A DNA stretch of 34,899 nucleotides, from NCBI GenBank assembly GCA_025360815.1, contig JANYBL010000053.1:1-34899 (forward strand), in the 5' to 3' direction. Position numbers and translations under genes: made by a program. Below the pieces are notes generated by a model, which was not told the origin of the DNA, made no database searches, and saw only the letters and a list, made by a program, of their open reading frames with translations. This document shows, one piece after another, positions 24,059 through 33,022 of this stretch (the stretch's first letter is position 1; each line of letters opens with the position of its first letter). The stretch is from Burkholderiales bacterium (GTDB taxonomy: Bacteria; Pseudomonadota; Gammaproteobacteria; Burkholderiales; Usitatibacteraceae).

Positions 24059-26401
24059 ATGCGCCAAACGATCCACCAAAAATCATTAGCGAGGGCTGTT
24101 GTTCAAACGCTGCAGCAGCGCACATTCGTACATCGCGCATTATTCGCGGGCTTAACGGGCTTAACGGGCTTAATCGTCGCGGCGGGGTTGCCGATCACTG
24201 GCGCGGTTGCACAACCCGCTGCGCCCGCGAAGGACGCCAAACCCGGCCAGCTCGAGACGATCACCGTAACGGCTGAGCGCCGTTCGGAAAATATTAAGGA
24301 CGTCCCGAATTCAGTCACCGCGCTGCGTGGCGAAACGCTCGATGTTATCAACTCCAGCGGTCAGGATATTCGCATGTTGGCCAGCCGCGTGCCAAGCTTG
24401 AATATTGAATCGTCATTTGGTCGTGCGTTTCCGCGTTTTTATATTCGCGGCCTCGGCAATACAGATTTTGATTTGAATGCATCACAGCCGGTGTCGTTGG
24501 TGTATGACGACGTGGTGCAAGAGAATCCGATTTTGAAGGGTTTCCCAATTTTCGACATTGAGCAGATTGAAGTTCTGCGCGGACCCCAAGGCACCTTGTT
24601 TGGCCGCAATTCGCCAGCGGGTGTGGTGAAATTTGATTCTGTGAAGCCGCGTCAGGCGAATGAGGGTTACCTCAATTTATCGTATGGCACCTATGCCACG
24701 ATCAATTTGGAAGGTGCCGCCAACTTTGTTCTTAACAAAGAATGGGCTGCGCGTATTTCGGTGCAAAGCCAGCGTCGTGACGATTGGGTGACCAATACCA
24801 ACAAGTCTGGCCCTACGAGCAAGCTTGAAGGTTTTACCGACACCGCTGCGCGTGCACAGTTGATGTATCAACCCAATACCGATTTCAGCGCCTTGTTCAA
24901 TGTGCATTCACGGGATTTGGACGGCAGCGCCCGCCTATTCCGCGCGAATATCATCAAGAAAGGCACGAACGATATTGTTGATGGCTTTGAACCCAGCAAA
25001 ATTTCTATCGACGGTATAAACCAACAAAACCTGCGCAGTACTGGTGGTAGCGTACGCGTGAAATGGAATTTGAATGATGTCACCTTGAATTCGATCACAG
25101 GCTACGAAACGGTCACCTCGTTTAGCCGGGGCGATATTGATGGCGGCTTTGGCGCAGCATTCTTGCCAGTAGGCTTGAGTGGCCCCGGCTTTATTCCTTT
25201 TACAGCGGAATCAGCCGACGGTTTGCCAAACCATAAACAAGTCTCACAGGAGTTCCGGCTTGAATCCCGTGAGAAAGGGCCGTTGAAATGGTTGGCGGGT
25301 CTATATTACTTCAATGAAAAAATTGATATTGATAGCTTTAACTATGATTCACTCGCCGGCGGCAAGATCAACGGTATCGCCAAGCAGAATCAGGATAACA
25401 AAGCGTACGCCGTATTTGGCTCGATGAATTACGCCTTCACAGATGCGTTCACGGTGCGCGGTGGCCTACGCTACACCAGTGACAAAAAAGATTTTTATGC
25501 AGATCGTTTATTGGCGCCCCCGTTCAGCCCGACTTTTATTGGTCGTATTAAAACCAATACCAGCGCATCCGATGTGAGCTGGGATTTCAGCGGCACTTAT
25601 GCGGTAAGTGGAGACACCAATTTCTATGCGCGTGTCGCCAAAGGCTTCCGCGCACCGTCAATTCAGGGTCGTTTACTGTTTGGTGATGTCGTGTCGGTGG
25701 CAAACTCAGAGAAAAACATCTCAACGGAAGTCGGCATTAAATCGGATCTTTGGGAAAAGCGTGCCCGAATTAGCGCCAACTTATTTCACTATGATTTGAA
25801 AGATGCGCAGCTTACCGCCGTCGGCGGCGGTGCCAACTTTAACCAGCTGTTGAACGCTGCCAAAGTGACGGGTCAAGGCGCTGAGGTCGATTTCCAAGCG
25901 TACCTCACCGACAACCTACTGTTTTCGGTCGGCGGTAGCATTAACGACACCGAGATCAAAGATGCCAACCTACGGACAGTGGTTTGCGGTTCTGGATGCA
26001 CGTTCACCGATCCCGTTGTCGTCCCCGGTGTAGGCTTTAACCCGCCGACTGTCTCCATCAACGGTAACCCTCTGCCACAGGCACCGAAGTACGTTGCCAA
26101 CGCCACCCTCAGGTACACTATCCCGATGGCAGGCGGCGAGTTTTTTGTGCTGACCGATTGGACTTATCGCAGCAAGATCAATTTTTTCTTGTATGAAGCG
26201 AAGGAATATACCGGTAAATCGCTGATCGAAGGCGGTCTGCGGCTTGGTTATAAATGGGCAGACGGCAAGTATGAAGCTGCCGTTTATGGCCGTAATATCA
26301 CCAATCAAATTCGCGTCGTTGGCGGTATCGACTTCAACAATTTGACTGGCTTTATTAACGAGCCACGCTTTATCGGCGCGCAATTTAAGGCAAACTTCTA
26401 A
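24059..26401 (+). CDS. TonB-dependent outer-membrane receptor
   Basis: A 780-residue outer-membrane protein with a Sec signal (about 1-46), a TonB box-like ETITVTAERR (about 61-70), a plug domain (about 75-190) with FPRFYIRGLGNTDFD and IEVLRGPQGTLFGRNSPAG, and a 22-strand barrel to the C-terminal Phe. CAGGGAG before ATG 24059 sets the start; the open frame begins at 23906. Receptors of this group import large nutrients or siderophores; the substrate is unknown, though the plug resembles the FecA-like/CirA class of xenosiderophore and carbohydrate receptors. A strong terminator follows. A GGCTTAACG unit is repeated in tandem in the signal-coding region (24149-24172). Confidence 0.92.
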   Translation: MRQTIHQKSLARAVVQTLQQRTFVHRALFAGLTGLTGLIVAAGLPITGAVAQPAAPAKDAKPGQLETITVTAERRSENIKDVPNSVTALRGETLDVINSSGQDIRMLASRVPSLNIESSFGRAFPRFYIRGLGNTDFDLNASQPVSLVYDDVVQENPILKGFPIFDIEQIEVLRGPQGTLFGRNSPAGVVKFDSVKPRQANEGYLNLSYGTYATINLEGAANFVLNKEWAARISVQSQRRDDWVTNTNKSGPTSKLEGFTDTAARAQLMYQPNTDFSALFNVHSRDLDGSARLFRANIIKKGTNDIVDGFEPSKISIDGINQQNLRSTGGSVRVKWNLNDVTLNSITGYETVTSFSRGDIDGGFGAAFLPVGLSGPGFIPFTAESADGLPNHKQVSQEFRLESREKGPLKWLAGLYYFNEKIDIDSFNYDSLAGGKINGIAKQNQDNKAYAVFGSMNYAFTDAFTVRGGLRYTSDKKDFYADRLLAPPFSPTFIGRIKTNTSASDVSWDFSGTYAVSGDTNFYARVAKGFRAPSIQGRLLFGDVVSVANSEKNISTEVGIKSDLWEKRARISANLFHYDLKDAQLTAVGGGANFNQLLNAAKVTGQGAEVDFQAYLTDNLLFSVGGSINDTEIKDANLRTVVCGSGCTFTDPVVVPGVGFNPPTVSINGNPLPQAPKYVANATLRYTIPMAGGEFFVLTDWTYRSKINFFLYEAKEYTGKSLIEGGLRLGYKWADGKYEAAVYGRNITNQIRVVGGIDFNNLTGFINEPRFIGAQFKANF

Positions 26402-26438
26402 GCAAGATCGCTTTAGTTCACGAAGCAGAAAATCAAAG

Positions 26439-26470
26439 CGCCGCAGCCCGTCAAGGGCGCGGCGTTTTTT
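26439..26470 (+). terminator. Intrinsic terminator after the TonB receptor
   Basis: Stem CGCCGC/GCGGCG plus inner GCCC/GGGC with one bulged A and loop GTCAA, followed by six T. Confidence 0.92.
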
Positions 26471-26624
26471 GTTGCGCTATCGCCAAAAAAATTGCGCTCA
26501 AGAGGCCCGTCATGTCAAAATTAGCCTACTGAGCTTTGGCATACTCGATTTGAGTCGGTTGCCGATCACTATTGAAATCGTCTACGGATGATGGAACCCT
26601 GCATTCACAGCCGAAAGTCGTGCC

Positions 26625-28001
26625 ATGCGCCTGCCAATCGATCACCCCCAACGCTACATGCTCAACAACGAGATTCATGCCCGCGCCTCGCGGGAAGTTG
26701 AAGCGCCAGAGCAAATTTCGTTTTTAGCATTCACCTATTCGTCCGCGCATGTGGATGCACATGCGGATTCGGATTCTACTGCCGCTAAGGCGGCCTCGGC
26801 GAGCAGCCCCGCAATCGATATTGTGTTCGATGATCTATGCCGCCTATGTGAACTAGCCGGTGCACCGTCCCCACCACCCGGTGCTATGCATTTTCGCGCG
26901 CACCTCGGCCAACTGGAGTTGAATTGGGAACGGCACACAGAATTGGTGACCTATGCGTTTGGGCGGCGCATGGCTTTCGACCATCCTTTCAAATCGACCG
27001 CCATCCAACAGGTTCCCGAACTATGGCTCGACAGCGTTCGCGGCGAATTACTGGTGGGCATTCACCTCGCGGTACGTGATCAAGGTTTGGTAAAGCCCGA
27101 TCTCCGCGATGCAGCCGTAGATTTTTCCGGCAACTATCTGGTTGGGGCAAATGTGGGTAGTGATACCGCCATTGTGCTGACGGATTTTCGTATTCACGAG
27201 GATGGTTTCAGCCGCATGCTGTTGTTGGCTACCAAAATGGGAAAAGCCCAAGGCGGGCGTATTGTGCAGCGGCTGTTGGAGATCGAAACTTATCGCATGG
27301 CGTGCCTGCTGGCGCTGCCTGTCGCCCGCCAAGTCGTACAAACGGTGGCCAAGGCAGAGATTGAACTGGCGGCGCATACGAACGCATTGACCACCTCCGT
27401 CACCACATCGCCAAACTTTAACGAAGCCAACGATGAGGCTGCACTGCTCAAGCAACTCATCACATTGGCTGCCACCGTTGAAAACCAATTAGCAGCAACC
27501 AACTTTCGCTTCGGTGCGGCACGTGCTTACTACGCGCTCGTGAAACGGCGTATCGCTGAGTTGCGCGAGGAGCGATTGCCGGGCGTGCAAACCATTGAAG
27601 AATTTATGGAACGTCGCTTGGCCCCCGCCATGAACACCTGCGAGTCGGCCGCACAACGATTGTTTGATTTATCCGAACGTATCTCGCGTGCCAGTGCGTT
27701 GCTCAGAACCCGGGTCGATATTGAGCGCGAACAACAAAACCAAGCATTGCTAGCGTCAATGAACCGTCGCGCGAAAACCCAATTGCGCTTGCAAGAAACC
27801 GTCGAAGGCTTATCGATTGCGGCCATCATCTACTACGTGGTTGGCCTGATTGGCTACTTTGCGAAAGGCTTGAAAGCGGCCGATCTGCCGGTGAACCCCG
27901 ATATCGCAATGGCGGCGTCAATGCCGTTGGTGGCGGGATTAATATTGTTTGGACTTCGCCGTTGGCGTAAACGAAATGAATCGCAAAACGATGGCCGCTG
28001 A
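26625..28001 (+). CDS. DUF3422 family membrane protein
   Basis: A 458-residue protein of the DUF3422 family, recognised from the start DHPQRYMLNNEIHARASREV and the closing pair of helices (about 390-412 and 425-445). A long charged region contains coiled-coil stretches (about 270-380, rich in Glu, Arg, Leu). The C-terminal helices anchor it, with a large cytoplasmic N-terminal domain. Function is unknown. No operon partner. It converges on leuA, and two hairpins lie in the 168 nt between the genes. Confidence 0.85.
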   Translation: MRLPIDHPQRYMLNNEIHARASREVEAPEQISFLAFTYSSAHVDAHADSDSTAAKAASASSPAIDIVFDDLCRLCELAGAPSPPPGAMHFRAHLGQLELNWERHTELVTYAFGRRMAFDHPFKSTAIQQVPELWLDSVRGELLVGIHLAVRDQGLVKPDLRDAAVDFSGNYLVGANVGSDTAIVLTDFRIHEDGFSRMLLLATKMGKAQGGRIVQRLLEIETYRMACLLALPVARQVVQTVAKAEIELAAHTNALTTSVTTSPNFNEANDEAALLKQLITLAATVENQLAATNFRFGAARAYYALVKRRIAELREERLPGVQTIEEFMERRLAPAMNTCESAAQRLFDLSERISRASALLRTRVDIEREQQNQALLASMNRRAKTQLRLQETVEGLSIAAIIYYVVGLIGYFAKGLKAADLPVNPDIAMAASMPLVAGLILFGLRRWRKRNESQNDGR

Positions 28002-28061
28002 GTGCCGCTGAATTTTGCTGCCAAAGCTGCGTCCTGCCCGAATGGCTTTTTGGTGAAGATT

Positions 28062-28101
28062 GAGGATGAAATCGTCCAACACTGCCAGCGATTTCATTCT
28101 C
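28062..28101. terminator. Strong 13-bp hairpin between DUF3422 and leuA
   Basis: Arms 28062-28074 and 28089-28101 pair along 13 bases with a single G-T wobble and a 14-nt loop. No T-run on either side. It lies 60 nt after the DUF3422 stop. Confidence 0.5.
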
Positions 28102-28118
28102 ATTGGCCCGACACAAGA

Positions 28119-28147
28119 ATGCCCCGGGCGGATTGAGGCCGGGGCAT
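28119..28147 (-). terminator. Candidate terminator of leuA
   Basis: A perfect 9-bp stem ATGCCCCGG/CCGGGGCAT with an 11-nt loop, 22 nt past the leuA stop; the minus-strand tail is T-rich but weak (TCTTGTG). Confidence 0.55.
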
Positions 28148-28169
28148 GTTGGTACAGTTGTGGGCTTGT

Positions 28170-29705
28170 TTAATCCCCTTGCGGATTAACCCGATCATGC
28201 CGCGCGGCCATTTTATTTAGCGCGTTCAGATAGGCCTTGGCAGACGCAATCACGATGTCCGTATCCGAACCTACGCCGTTCACAATACGGCCATCCTTAG
28301 CGAGTCTGACTGTCACTTCTCCTTGCGAATCGGTGCCTTCAGTAACGTTATTCACCGAGTAGAGTTGTAGTTCTGCATGAGAGTGCAGAATTGACTCCAG
28401 CGCCTTGAATGTGGCATCAACGGGCCCAGCCCCTTTGGCCTCGCATTTGACTTCCTTGCCGTGATCGGCAATGACTAATTTCGCGTAAGGCTCTTCGCCG
28501 GTTTCCACGTGGGCTACCATCGAAACCAAACTGTATTGCTCGACTTCCGGCGTGACGGCTTCGTCCGACACCAGCGCATGCAAATCTTCATCAAAAATAT
28601 CGTGTTTTTTGTCGGCCAATTCTTTGAATTTTTTGAACGCGACATTGAGGGATGATTCACTTTCCAACACAATGCCCAATTCGCCTAAACGCGATTTGAA
28701 GGCGCTGCGCCCAGAGAGTTTGCCGAGTGTCAAGCGATTGGCATTCCAGCCCACATCTTGCGCACGCATGATCTCGTAAGTCTCGCGATGCTTCAGCACA
28801 CCGTCTTGGTGAATGCCTGATTCGTGTGCAAATGCATTCGCACCCACCACCGCTTTATTTGGCTGCACTGGATAGCCGGTGATGGTGGAGACCATCCGCG
28901 AGGCTGCCAGAATTTGCGTTGCATCAATTCGCGTTTCGACATTAAACAAATCTTTGCGGACCCGTACCGCCATCACGATCTCTTCAAGCGAGGCGTTGCC
29001 CGCGCGCTCGCCTAAACCATTGATCGTACATTCAACTTGTCGCGCACCCGCCTGCACAGCGGCTAGCGAATTAGCAACGGCCATGCCGAGATCATTGTGG
29101 CAATGGGTTGACCACACGGCTTTATCCGAATTTGGAATGCGGCTGAGCAGCTGGCGGAACCGTTCCGCCCATGCGTCGGGAATCGAATATCCCACGGTAT
29201 CGGGCACGTTGATGGTTTTTGCGCCGGCATTGATAACAGCCTCAAACACGCGACATAGAAAATCCATATCGGACCGCACCGCATCTTCAGCCGAAAACTC
29301 AACATCATCGGTAAGCGTTCGCGCGAATTTCACCGCATCAACCGCCGCCACCAATACTTGGTCTGGTGTCATGCGCAGCTTGTGCTGCATGTGGATCGGC
29401 GAAGTGGCAATAAAGGTATGAATGCGGCCTTGTGCAGCGGGTTTGATCGCATCACCTGCTTTTTGAATATCGCCCACTTGCGCACGGGCAAGCGAGCAAA
29501 CAGTAGAATCGCGCACTGCCGTCGCCACCGCTTGAATCGCTTCAAAATCACCTTGGCTCGCGGCTGCGAAGCCAGCTTCGATCACATCCACTTTCATTTT
29601 TTCCAGATGCTTGCCAATGCGAACTTTTTCCTCTTTCGTCATCGAAGCGCCGGGGCTTTGCTCACCATCGCGCATGGTGGTATCAAAAATGATTAACTTA
29701 TCCAT
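28170..29705 (-). CDS. leuA: 2-isopropylmalate synthase
   Basis: A 511-residue enzyme that condenses acetyl-CoA with 2-oxoisovalerate, the first step committed to leucine. The TIM-barrel motif [15 protein letters not shown] (residues 8-22) and [13 protein letters not shown] (metal and catalytic residues) are intact. The C-terminal LeuA allosteric domain (about 390-505) is present, so leucine feedback is expected. AGGA precedes the ATG. Upstream (29706-29972) lies a leader region with a leucine-rich peptide. In many Burkholderiales leuA lies in one cluster with ilv, psd and pssA genes; here it is inverted and about 20 kb away from ilvC. Confidence 0.96.
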   Translation of the reverse strand: MDKLIIFDTTMRDGEQSPGASMTKEEKVRIGKHLEKMKVDVIEAGFAAASQGDFEAIQAVATAVRDSTVCSLARAQVGDIQKAGDAIKPAAQGRIHTFIATSPIHMQHKLRMTPDQVLVAAVDAVKFARTLTDDVEFSAEDAVRSDMDFLCRVFEAVINAGAKTINVPDTVGYSIPDAWAERFRQLLSRIPNSDKAVWSTHCHNDLGMAVANSLAAVQAGARQVECTINGLGERAGNASLEEIVMAVRVRKDLFNVETRIDATQILAASRMVSTITGYPVQPNKAVVGANAFAHESGIHQDGVLKHRETYEIMRAQDVGWNANRLTLGKLSGRSAFKSRLGELGIVLESESSLNVAFKKFKELADKKHDIFDEDLHALVSDEAVTPEVEQYSLVSMVAHVETGEEPYAKLVIADHGKEVKCEAKGAGPVDATFKALESILHSHAELQLYSVNNVTEGTDSQGEVTVRLAKDGRIVNGVGSDTDIVIASAKAYLNALNKMAARHDRVNPQGD

Positions 29706-29744
29706 AAAAATCCTAACTATTCAACAAGAGGCCAAAACCGCGCT

Positions 29745-29759
29745 CACCTCAGTGAGGTG
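29745..29759 (-). terminator. Hairpin in the leuA leader (candidate attenuator)
   Basis: CACCTC and GAGGTG flank a 3-nt loop, followed on the minus strand by GCGCGG and a short TTTT. The GCGCGG (29738-29743) could instead pair with CCGCGC (29811-29816) at the end of the leader peptide, giving two exclusive structures. The assignment of terminator and antiterminator is inference. Confidence 0.4.
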
Positions 29760-29804
29760 TGCAAACGATAAAACGAAAATACAGCAAAATGGGGGTGTGG
29801 GGGG

Positions 29805-29888
29805 TTATGTGCGCGGCGTGCGCAGCAGCAGGCCTAGAGCTAGGCTGGCAAGAAGAGTTTCAATAAACGGTACAGACGAACATCGCAT
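29805..29888 (-). CDS. leuL: Leucine-rich leader peptide upstream of leuA
   Basis: A 27-codon frame from ATG 29888 to TAA 29805. Residues 12-22 hold seven leucines (codons CTT CTT ... CTA ... CTA ... CTG CTG CTG), including a final run of three. Such a leucine run just upstream of leuA is the hallmark of transcription attenuation by leucyl-tRNA supply. A -10 box lies directly before it, so the A of the ATG falls at the expected transcription start; there is no room for a Shine-Dalgarno sequence, so the peptide may be translated from a leaderless mRNA. The gene is too short for ordinary ORF calling. The CCTAG/CTAGG inverted repeat in the leucine codons may form a pausing hairpin. Confidence 0.72.
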   Translation of the reverse strand: MRCSSVPFIETLLASLALGLLLRTPRT

Positions 29889-29894
29889 GACAAG

Positions 29895-29923
29895 AATATA
29901 GCGTGAAGTGTTTATTTTGACAA
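29895..29923 (-). promoter_or_regulatory. Sigma-70 promoter of the leuA leader
   Basis: On the minus strand TTGTCA (29918-29923) and TATATT (29895-29900) are separated by exactly 17 nt. The predicted start falls on or next to the ATG of the leader peptide at 29888. Confidence 0.75.
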
Positions 29924-29972
29924 GCGTCCGGTGCTGATAATGCAAGCGGTACCAGGCAATCGCCGGCTTAGT

Positions 29973-30788
29973 TCATTCTGAAGTAGGTGGTTTTGGTTCC
30001 GCGGGTTGCGCCTGCTCGGGCGGCTTTGCTACGCGCGGTTCGTCACCACGCACCATCTCGACAGCCGCGATAAAATAACCCGATAGCGCATAGCAAATAA
30101 ACAAACCAAACAGCACCTTCGCAGGATCAATCGTCACCACTAAATAGCCCACCAAAATCGCCGGCACGACCCAAAACGGCACGCTCTTGCGGAGGTTAAA
30201 CTCTTTGCCGCTGTAGAACTTGATGTTGGTCACCATTGTCACACCGGCAAAAACAGTCATGCCCCACGCGAGCCAATTGACATCGTTGCCGACTACGCCG
30301 TGATCGTTGAGCACCCAAATCATGCCCGTCACCAGCGCAGCGGCAGCGGGGCTCGGGATTCCCTGAAAATATTTTTTATCAATGATGCCGATGTTGGTGT
30401 TGAACCGCGCGAGCCGCATCGCCGCGCAGGCCACATAAATAAACGCCGCCACCCAACCCCATTTGCCCATCGGCTTCAGCGCCCATTCGTACATAATGAG
30501 CGCGGGTGCGGCACCAAACGAAACCATGTCCGAGAGCGAATCAAACTGTGCGCCAAAATCGCTTTGCGTACGCGTCAAACGGGCAACACGGCCATCTAAA
30601 CCGTCCAACACCATTGCCACAAAGATAAACATACAAGCGCGTTCAAATTGGCCGTTCATGCCCTGCACAATGGCGTAGAAGCCCGCAAAAAGCGCCGCTG
30701 CCGTGAACAAATTCGGCAAAATATAAATGCCCTTGCGGCGACGTTCCGGGTCGAGCAAGCCTTTTTTCTTTGGAGTGATGACTGACAT
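29973..30788 (-). CDS. pssA: CDP-diacylglycerol--serine O-phosphatidyltransferase
   Basis: A 271-residue inner-membrane enzyme from ATG 30788 that makes phosphatidylserine, the substrate of Psd. The CDP-alcohol phosphatidyltransferase motif is complete: DGLDGRVAR, eight residues, then G-AQF-D-SLS-D. Eight hydrophobic helices fit the type II PssA of most bacteria. The open frame extends to 30926, but the family N-terminus (Lys-rich, then RRRKGIYILPNLFTA) argues for 30788. A Pro-rich acidic tail closes the protein. leuA follows after the leader region, on the same strand. Confidence 0.94.
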   Translation of the reverse strand: MSVITPKKKGLLDPERRRKGIYILPNLFTAAALFAGFYAIVQGMNGQFERACMFIFVAMVLDGLDGRVARLTRTQSDFGAQFDSLSDMVSFGAAPALIMYEWALKPMGKWGWVAAFIYVACAAMRLARFNTNIGIIDKKYFQGIPSPAAAALVTGMIWVLNDHGVVGNDVNWLAWGMTVFAGVTMVTNIKFYSGKEFNLRKSVPFWVVPAILVGYLVVTIDPAKVLFGLFICYALSGYFIAAVEMVRGDEPRVAKPPEQAQPAEPKPPTSE

Positions 30789-30864
30789 TGGGCGTAAACG
30801 AACTTTCAAAAGTGGTGAATTGACTGTGCCGCCGCGATCATGATGCAGCCACAATGATACTGCC

Positions 30865-30902
30865 ACGAGACTGTAGCTACGAGGCTGTAGCCATGAGACT
30901 GC
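30865..30902 (+). repeat. 14-bp tandem repeat, about 2.7 copies
   Basis: Units ACGAGACTGTAGCT, ACGAGGCTGTAGCC and ATGAGACTGC follow one another in the 300 bases between pssA and the phosphatase gene. Otherwise I see nothing there except the divergent control regions. Confidence 0.65.
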
Positions 30903-31090
30903 TATTCCGTGCTGCATACCGTACACTTTGCTTGCATCTTTACTGCATTCTAGCGTAACGACCCTTGTCGGGGGTTAGACCGACATTTCAGGCGACAAGC
31001 TGCCGCAAGCAGACATCGGCGCGACCGTTGTCAAAGCATATTGTTTTTCAACCGACGCTCAATTTTTTAATCTACCGCAGGGCGACCACC

Positions 31091-31882
31091 ATGCAGCGAT
31101 TGCCATTTTATTTTCCCAATAAGCGCGCTCGTCAGTTCGCCGCTGGTTTGCTTGTTGTTCTCATTGAATCGACTGCGTTTTGTGCTCAAGCCGCACCGCC
31201 CGAGGCACTTCCCGACGCACTTCCGCCCCCGACACTGACACCGACACCGCCTTCGCCAGGAACGTCGGCGGTGCAAGCAAGCAACCATTGCCGCAACAAC
31301 CTTCAATCACCCATCATCAATTTTTGTGAAGTCGCGCCCAATACCCTCTGGCGCGGTGCGAAGCCGGATGAAGAGGGCGCCGCTTGGCTGGTGGCGCATG
31401 GCGTTCGCACGGTCGTCAATCTGGAGCTGATGCATGATGACCTTGCCAATTTTGGTGCCGCGAAAAACGTCGATCCGAATGCCCCGCCGATAAAAATCGA
31501 CATTCAATATTTCCGTCTTCGCGATTGGGAGCCGCTGGCCATTTTCGTACCAGCGCTAACCGATCAACACGTTGTGCAATTCTTGGCCATCATGAAACAA
31601 AGCCCGAAGCCTGTTTACGTACACTGCCGCTCGGGACAAAACCGCACCGGTGTGATGGTCGCGGCCTATCGGCTCCTGATTGAAAACGCCGACCTTGAAA
31701 AAACAATTGCGGAGATGAAGCACTATCACGGCTTTTGGTCGTTCGCGGATTCGCGTTACCTGCGCGATTTAGTCAAGCGGCGCGATGCTGTGTTGCGGCA
31801 AGCCGATATGAACACGCCCAAACGAGACGCGACGATTAGCTGCAGCGACAGCATCTGCAAGATCGAGCCGCTCGATCCTTAG
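31091..31882 (+). CDS. Exported dual-specificity/tyrosine phosphatase
   Basis: A 264-residue protein with a Sec signal (about 1-34, ending CAQA) and a proline-rich linker (about 36-57). The catalytic loop HCRSGQNRTG (Cys179, Arg185) is the CX5R signature of Cys-based phosphatases. The order of strands before it (TLWRGAKPDEEG, VRTVVNLELMH) is that of the dual-specificity/tyrosine phosphatase fold, and Asp145 could be the general acid. A periplasmic phosphatase of this type may act on phosphoproteins, phosphoinositides or nucleotides; that is open. The frame is open from 30965; ATG 31091 gives the signal peptide. Confidence 0.85.
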   Translation: MQRLPFYFPNKRARQFAAGLLVVLIESTAFCAQAAPPEALPDALPPPTLTPTPPSPGTSAVQASNHCRNNLQSPIINFCEVAPNTLWRGAKPDEEGAAWLVAHGVRTVVNLELMHDDLANFGAAKNVDPNAPPIKIDIQYFRLRDWEPLAIFVPALTDQHVVQFLAIMKQSPKPVYVHCRSGQNRTGVMVAAYRLLIENADLEKTIAEMKHYHGFWSFADSRYLRDLVKRRDAVLRQADMNTPKRDATISCSDSICKIEPLDP

Positions 31883-32072
31883 CGTCCGCTACGCATTCGA
31901 CGCTCTTCTGTCTGCGCCATCAACGCAATGCCGCATCGTGAAGTGCGATCAGAGGCACGATCAAGGGAAAAAAGGCGCGACCTGAGCGGTGGGGGGTAGG
32001 GTGCGATATGGAGGAGGTAGGGCGTGAAAAACGTGATGGCCCATCGCGAGTGGGTTGCGGTATAGTAATGCC

Positions 32073-32366
32073 ATGAGTTCAGCCCACCAACCACCTAAAC
32101 CCCAATCGGCTCCGACTATGTCCGCACCACAAACTGGCGACCACGCTGTTCAAGCGTTGGCGACAAGTATTTATATTCAACTCGTCAAAGAGGCCGTCGT
32201 GATTGACGCTACCCACAAAGTCTCCATCAGCGTCGATCCCGCGGCGCTCGCCAAACTAAGTTATGTCTTGGCCGAATCGTTCATCGATACGGGTGAAGCC
32301 ATCAAAGCCAGCGCCAAGCCAAAAACCGAAGTGTTCGACGTGAATAAGATGGATTTCGGCATTTAG
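32073..32366 (+). CDS. Hypothetical 97-residue protein
   Basis: Starts at ATG 32073 (the frame is open from 32055). A polar, Pro/Gln-rich head (MSSAHQPPKPQ) is followed by a helical region (about 25-75) with AVQALATSIYIQLVKEAVVI. No membrane helix or known motif. TATAGT at 32061-32066 lies 6 nt before the ATG, so this may be a leaderless transcript, but no -35 match was found at the right distance. Repeat copy D follows 19 nt after the stop. Confidence 0.6.
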   Translation: MSSAHQPPKPQSAPTMSAPQTGDHAVQALATSIYIQLVKEAVVIDATHKVSISVDPAALAKLSYVLAESFIDTGEAIKASAKPKTEVFDVNKMDFGI

Positions 32367-32384
32367 GTTTTGCGATCACAATTG

Positions 32385-32413
32385 CCAAACGCTAGCACTG
32401 GTGCGGTATTTGG
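32385..32413 (+). repeat. Dispersed TAGCACTGGY hairpin element, copy D
   Basis: CCAAA, CGC, loop TAGCACTGGT, GCG, GTA, TTTGG: the best-paired copy, with perfect inner (3 bp) and outer (5 bp) stems and a 3-nt bulge. It starts 19 nt after a stop codon, same strand. Confidence 0.8.
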
Positions 32414-32593
32414 GGCTATTTTGAAAGTTTGGCGCACTGTAAAAAATCAAGAATCGCAGGCAGACTTTTGATTTACATTGATTTTATTTGCCATACACTG
32501 CACGGCATCATCTTTACGCAAACTTAGTTCAATGCCATGTTTTCGCTGCGTGGTTAGCTGAATGCAACCATTTACAGCCGCGATTGGCGCTTA

Positions 32594-33022
32594 TTAATGG
32601 AAACAGCGAGCAAAGAATAGTATCCCTACTGCGAATAGACCGTATTCCTTCACCACTCTAGGCAACGTGTCCCAGTAAGCAAGGAGAAGCACCGACACCG
32701 GTGCAATCAGCAGGACTTGCATCACCTTTATCGCCCAGTACCATACCGCCGTGAGAAGCGGAAAGAGTTGTGTCGACCATTACCAAAGATGCGTGCTGTA
32801 GCTGAAGGATAAAAAGTCAAAACGTCTCCCAAGCTCCCCAAACAAGACCACCACCACCAACACAAGGAAACCTCGACCAACCTCCGACACGGTAGCTGTT
32901 GGGTTCCATTCCATCAACAGTGCGCATGCATGAAATAAAAGTATTAGCAGCAGATGGGATGCCACACACAACACGTAGAACCGTTGCCTGCTTTGGATGC
33001 CTGTAATCTTTTTTTGAAGCAC
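32594..33022 (-). pseudogene. Four-helix membrane protein gene interrupted by one TAA
   Basis: GTG 33022 opens a frame of 80 residues with two hydrophobic helices (around LCVASHLLLILLFH and GRGFLVLVVVVLFG). TAA at 32780-32782 stops it, but the same frame continues for 61 more codons with two further helices (VWYWAIKVMQVLLIAPVSVL and YGLFAVGILFFARC) up to TAA at 32594. One base change would give a 142-residue protein. Its size and helix number resemble the candidate Rhs immunity protein upstream (33399-33944), so it may be a dead or orphan immunity gene of the second Rhs tip. Confidence 0.6.

Noticed and set aside
24149-24175. Tandem GGCTTAACG repeats as a phase-variable tract
   Set aside because: The unit is 9 bp, so changes in copy number would not shift the frame; most likely just Leu-Thr-Gly codons in the signal peptide.
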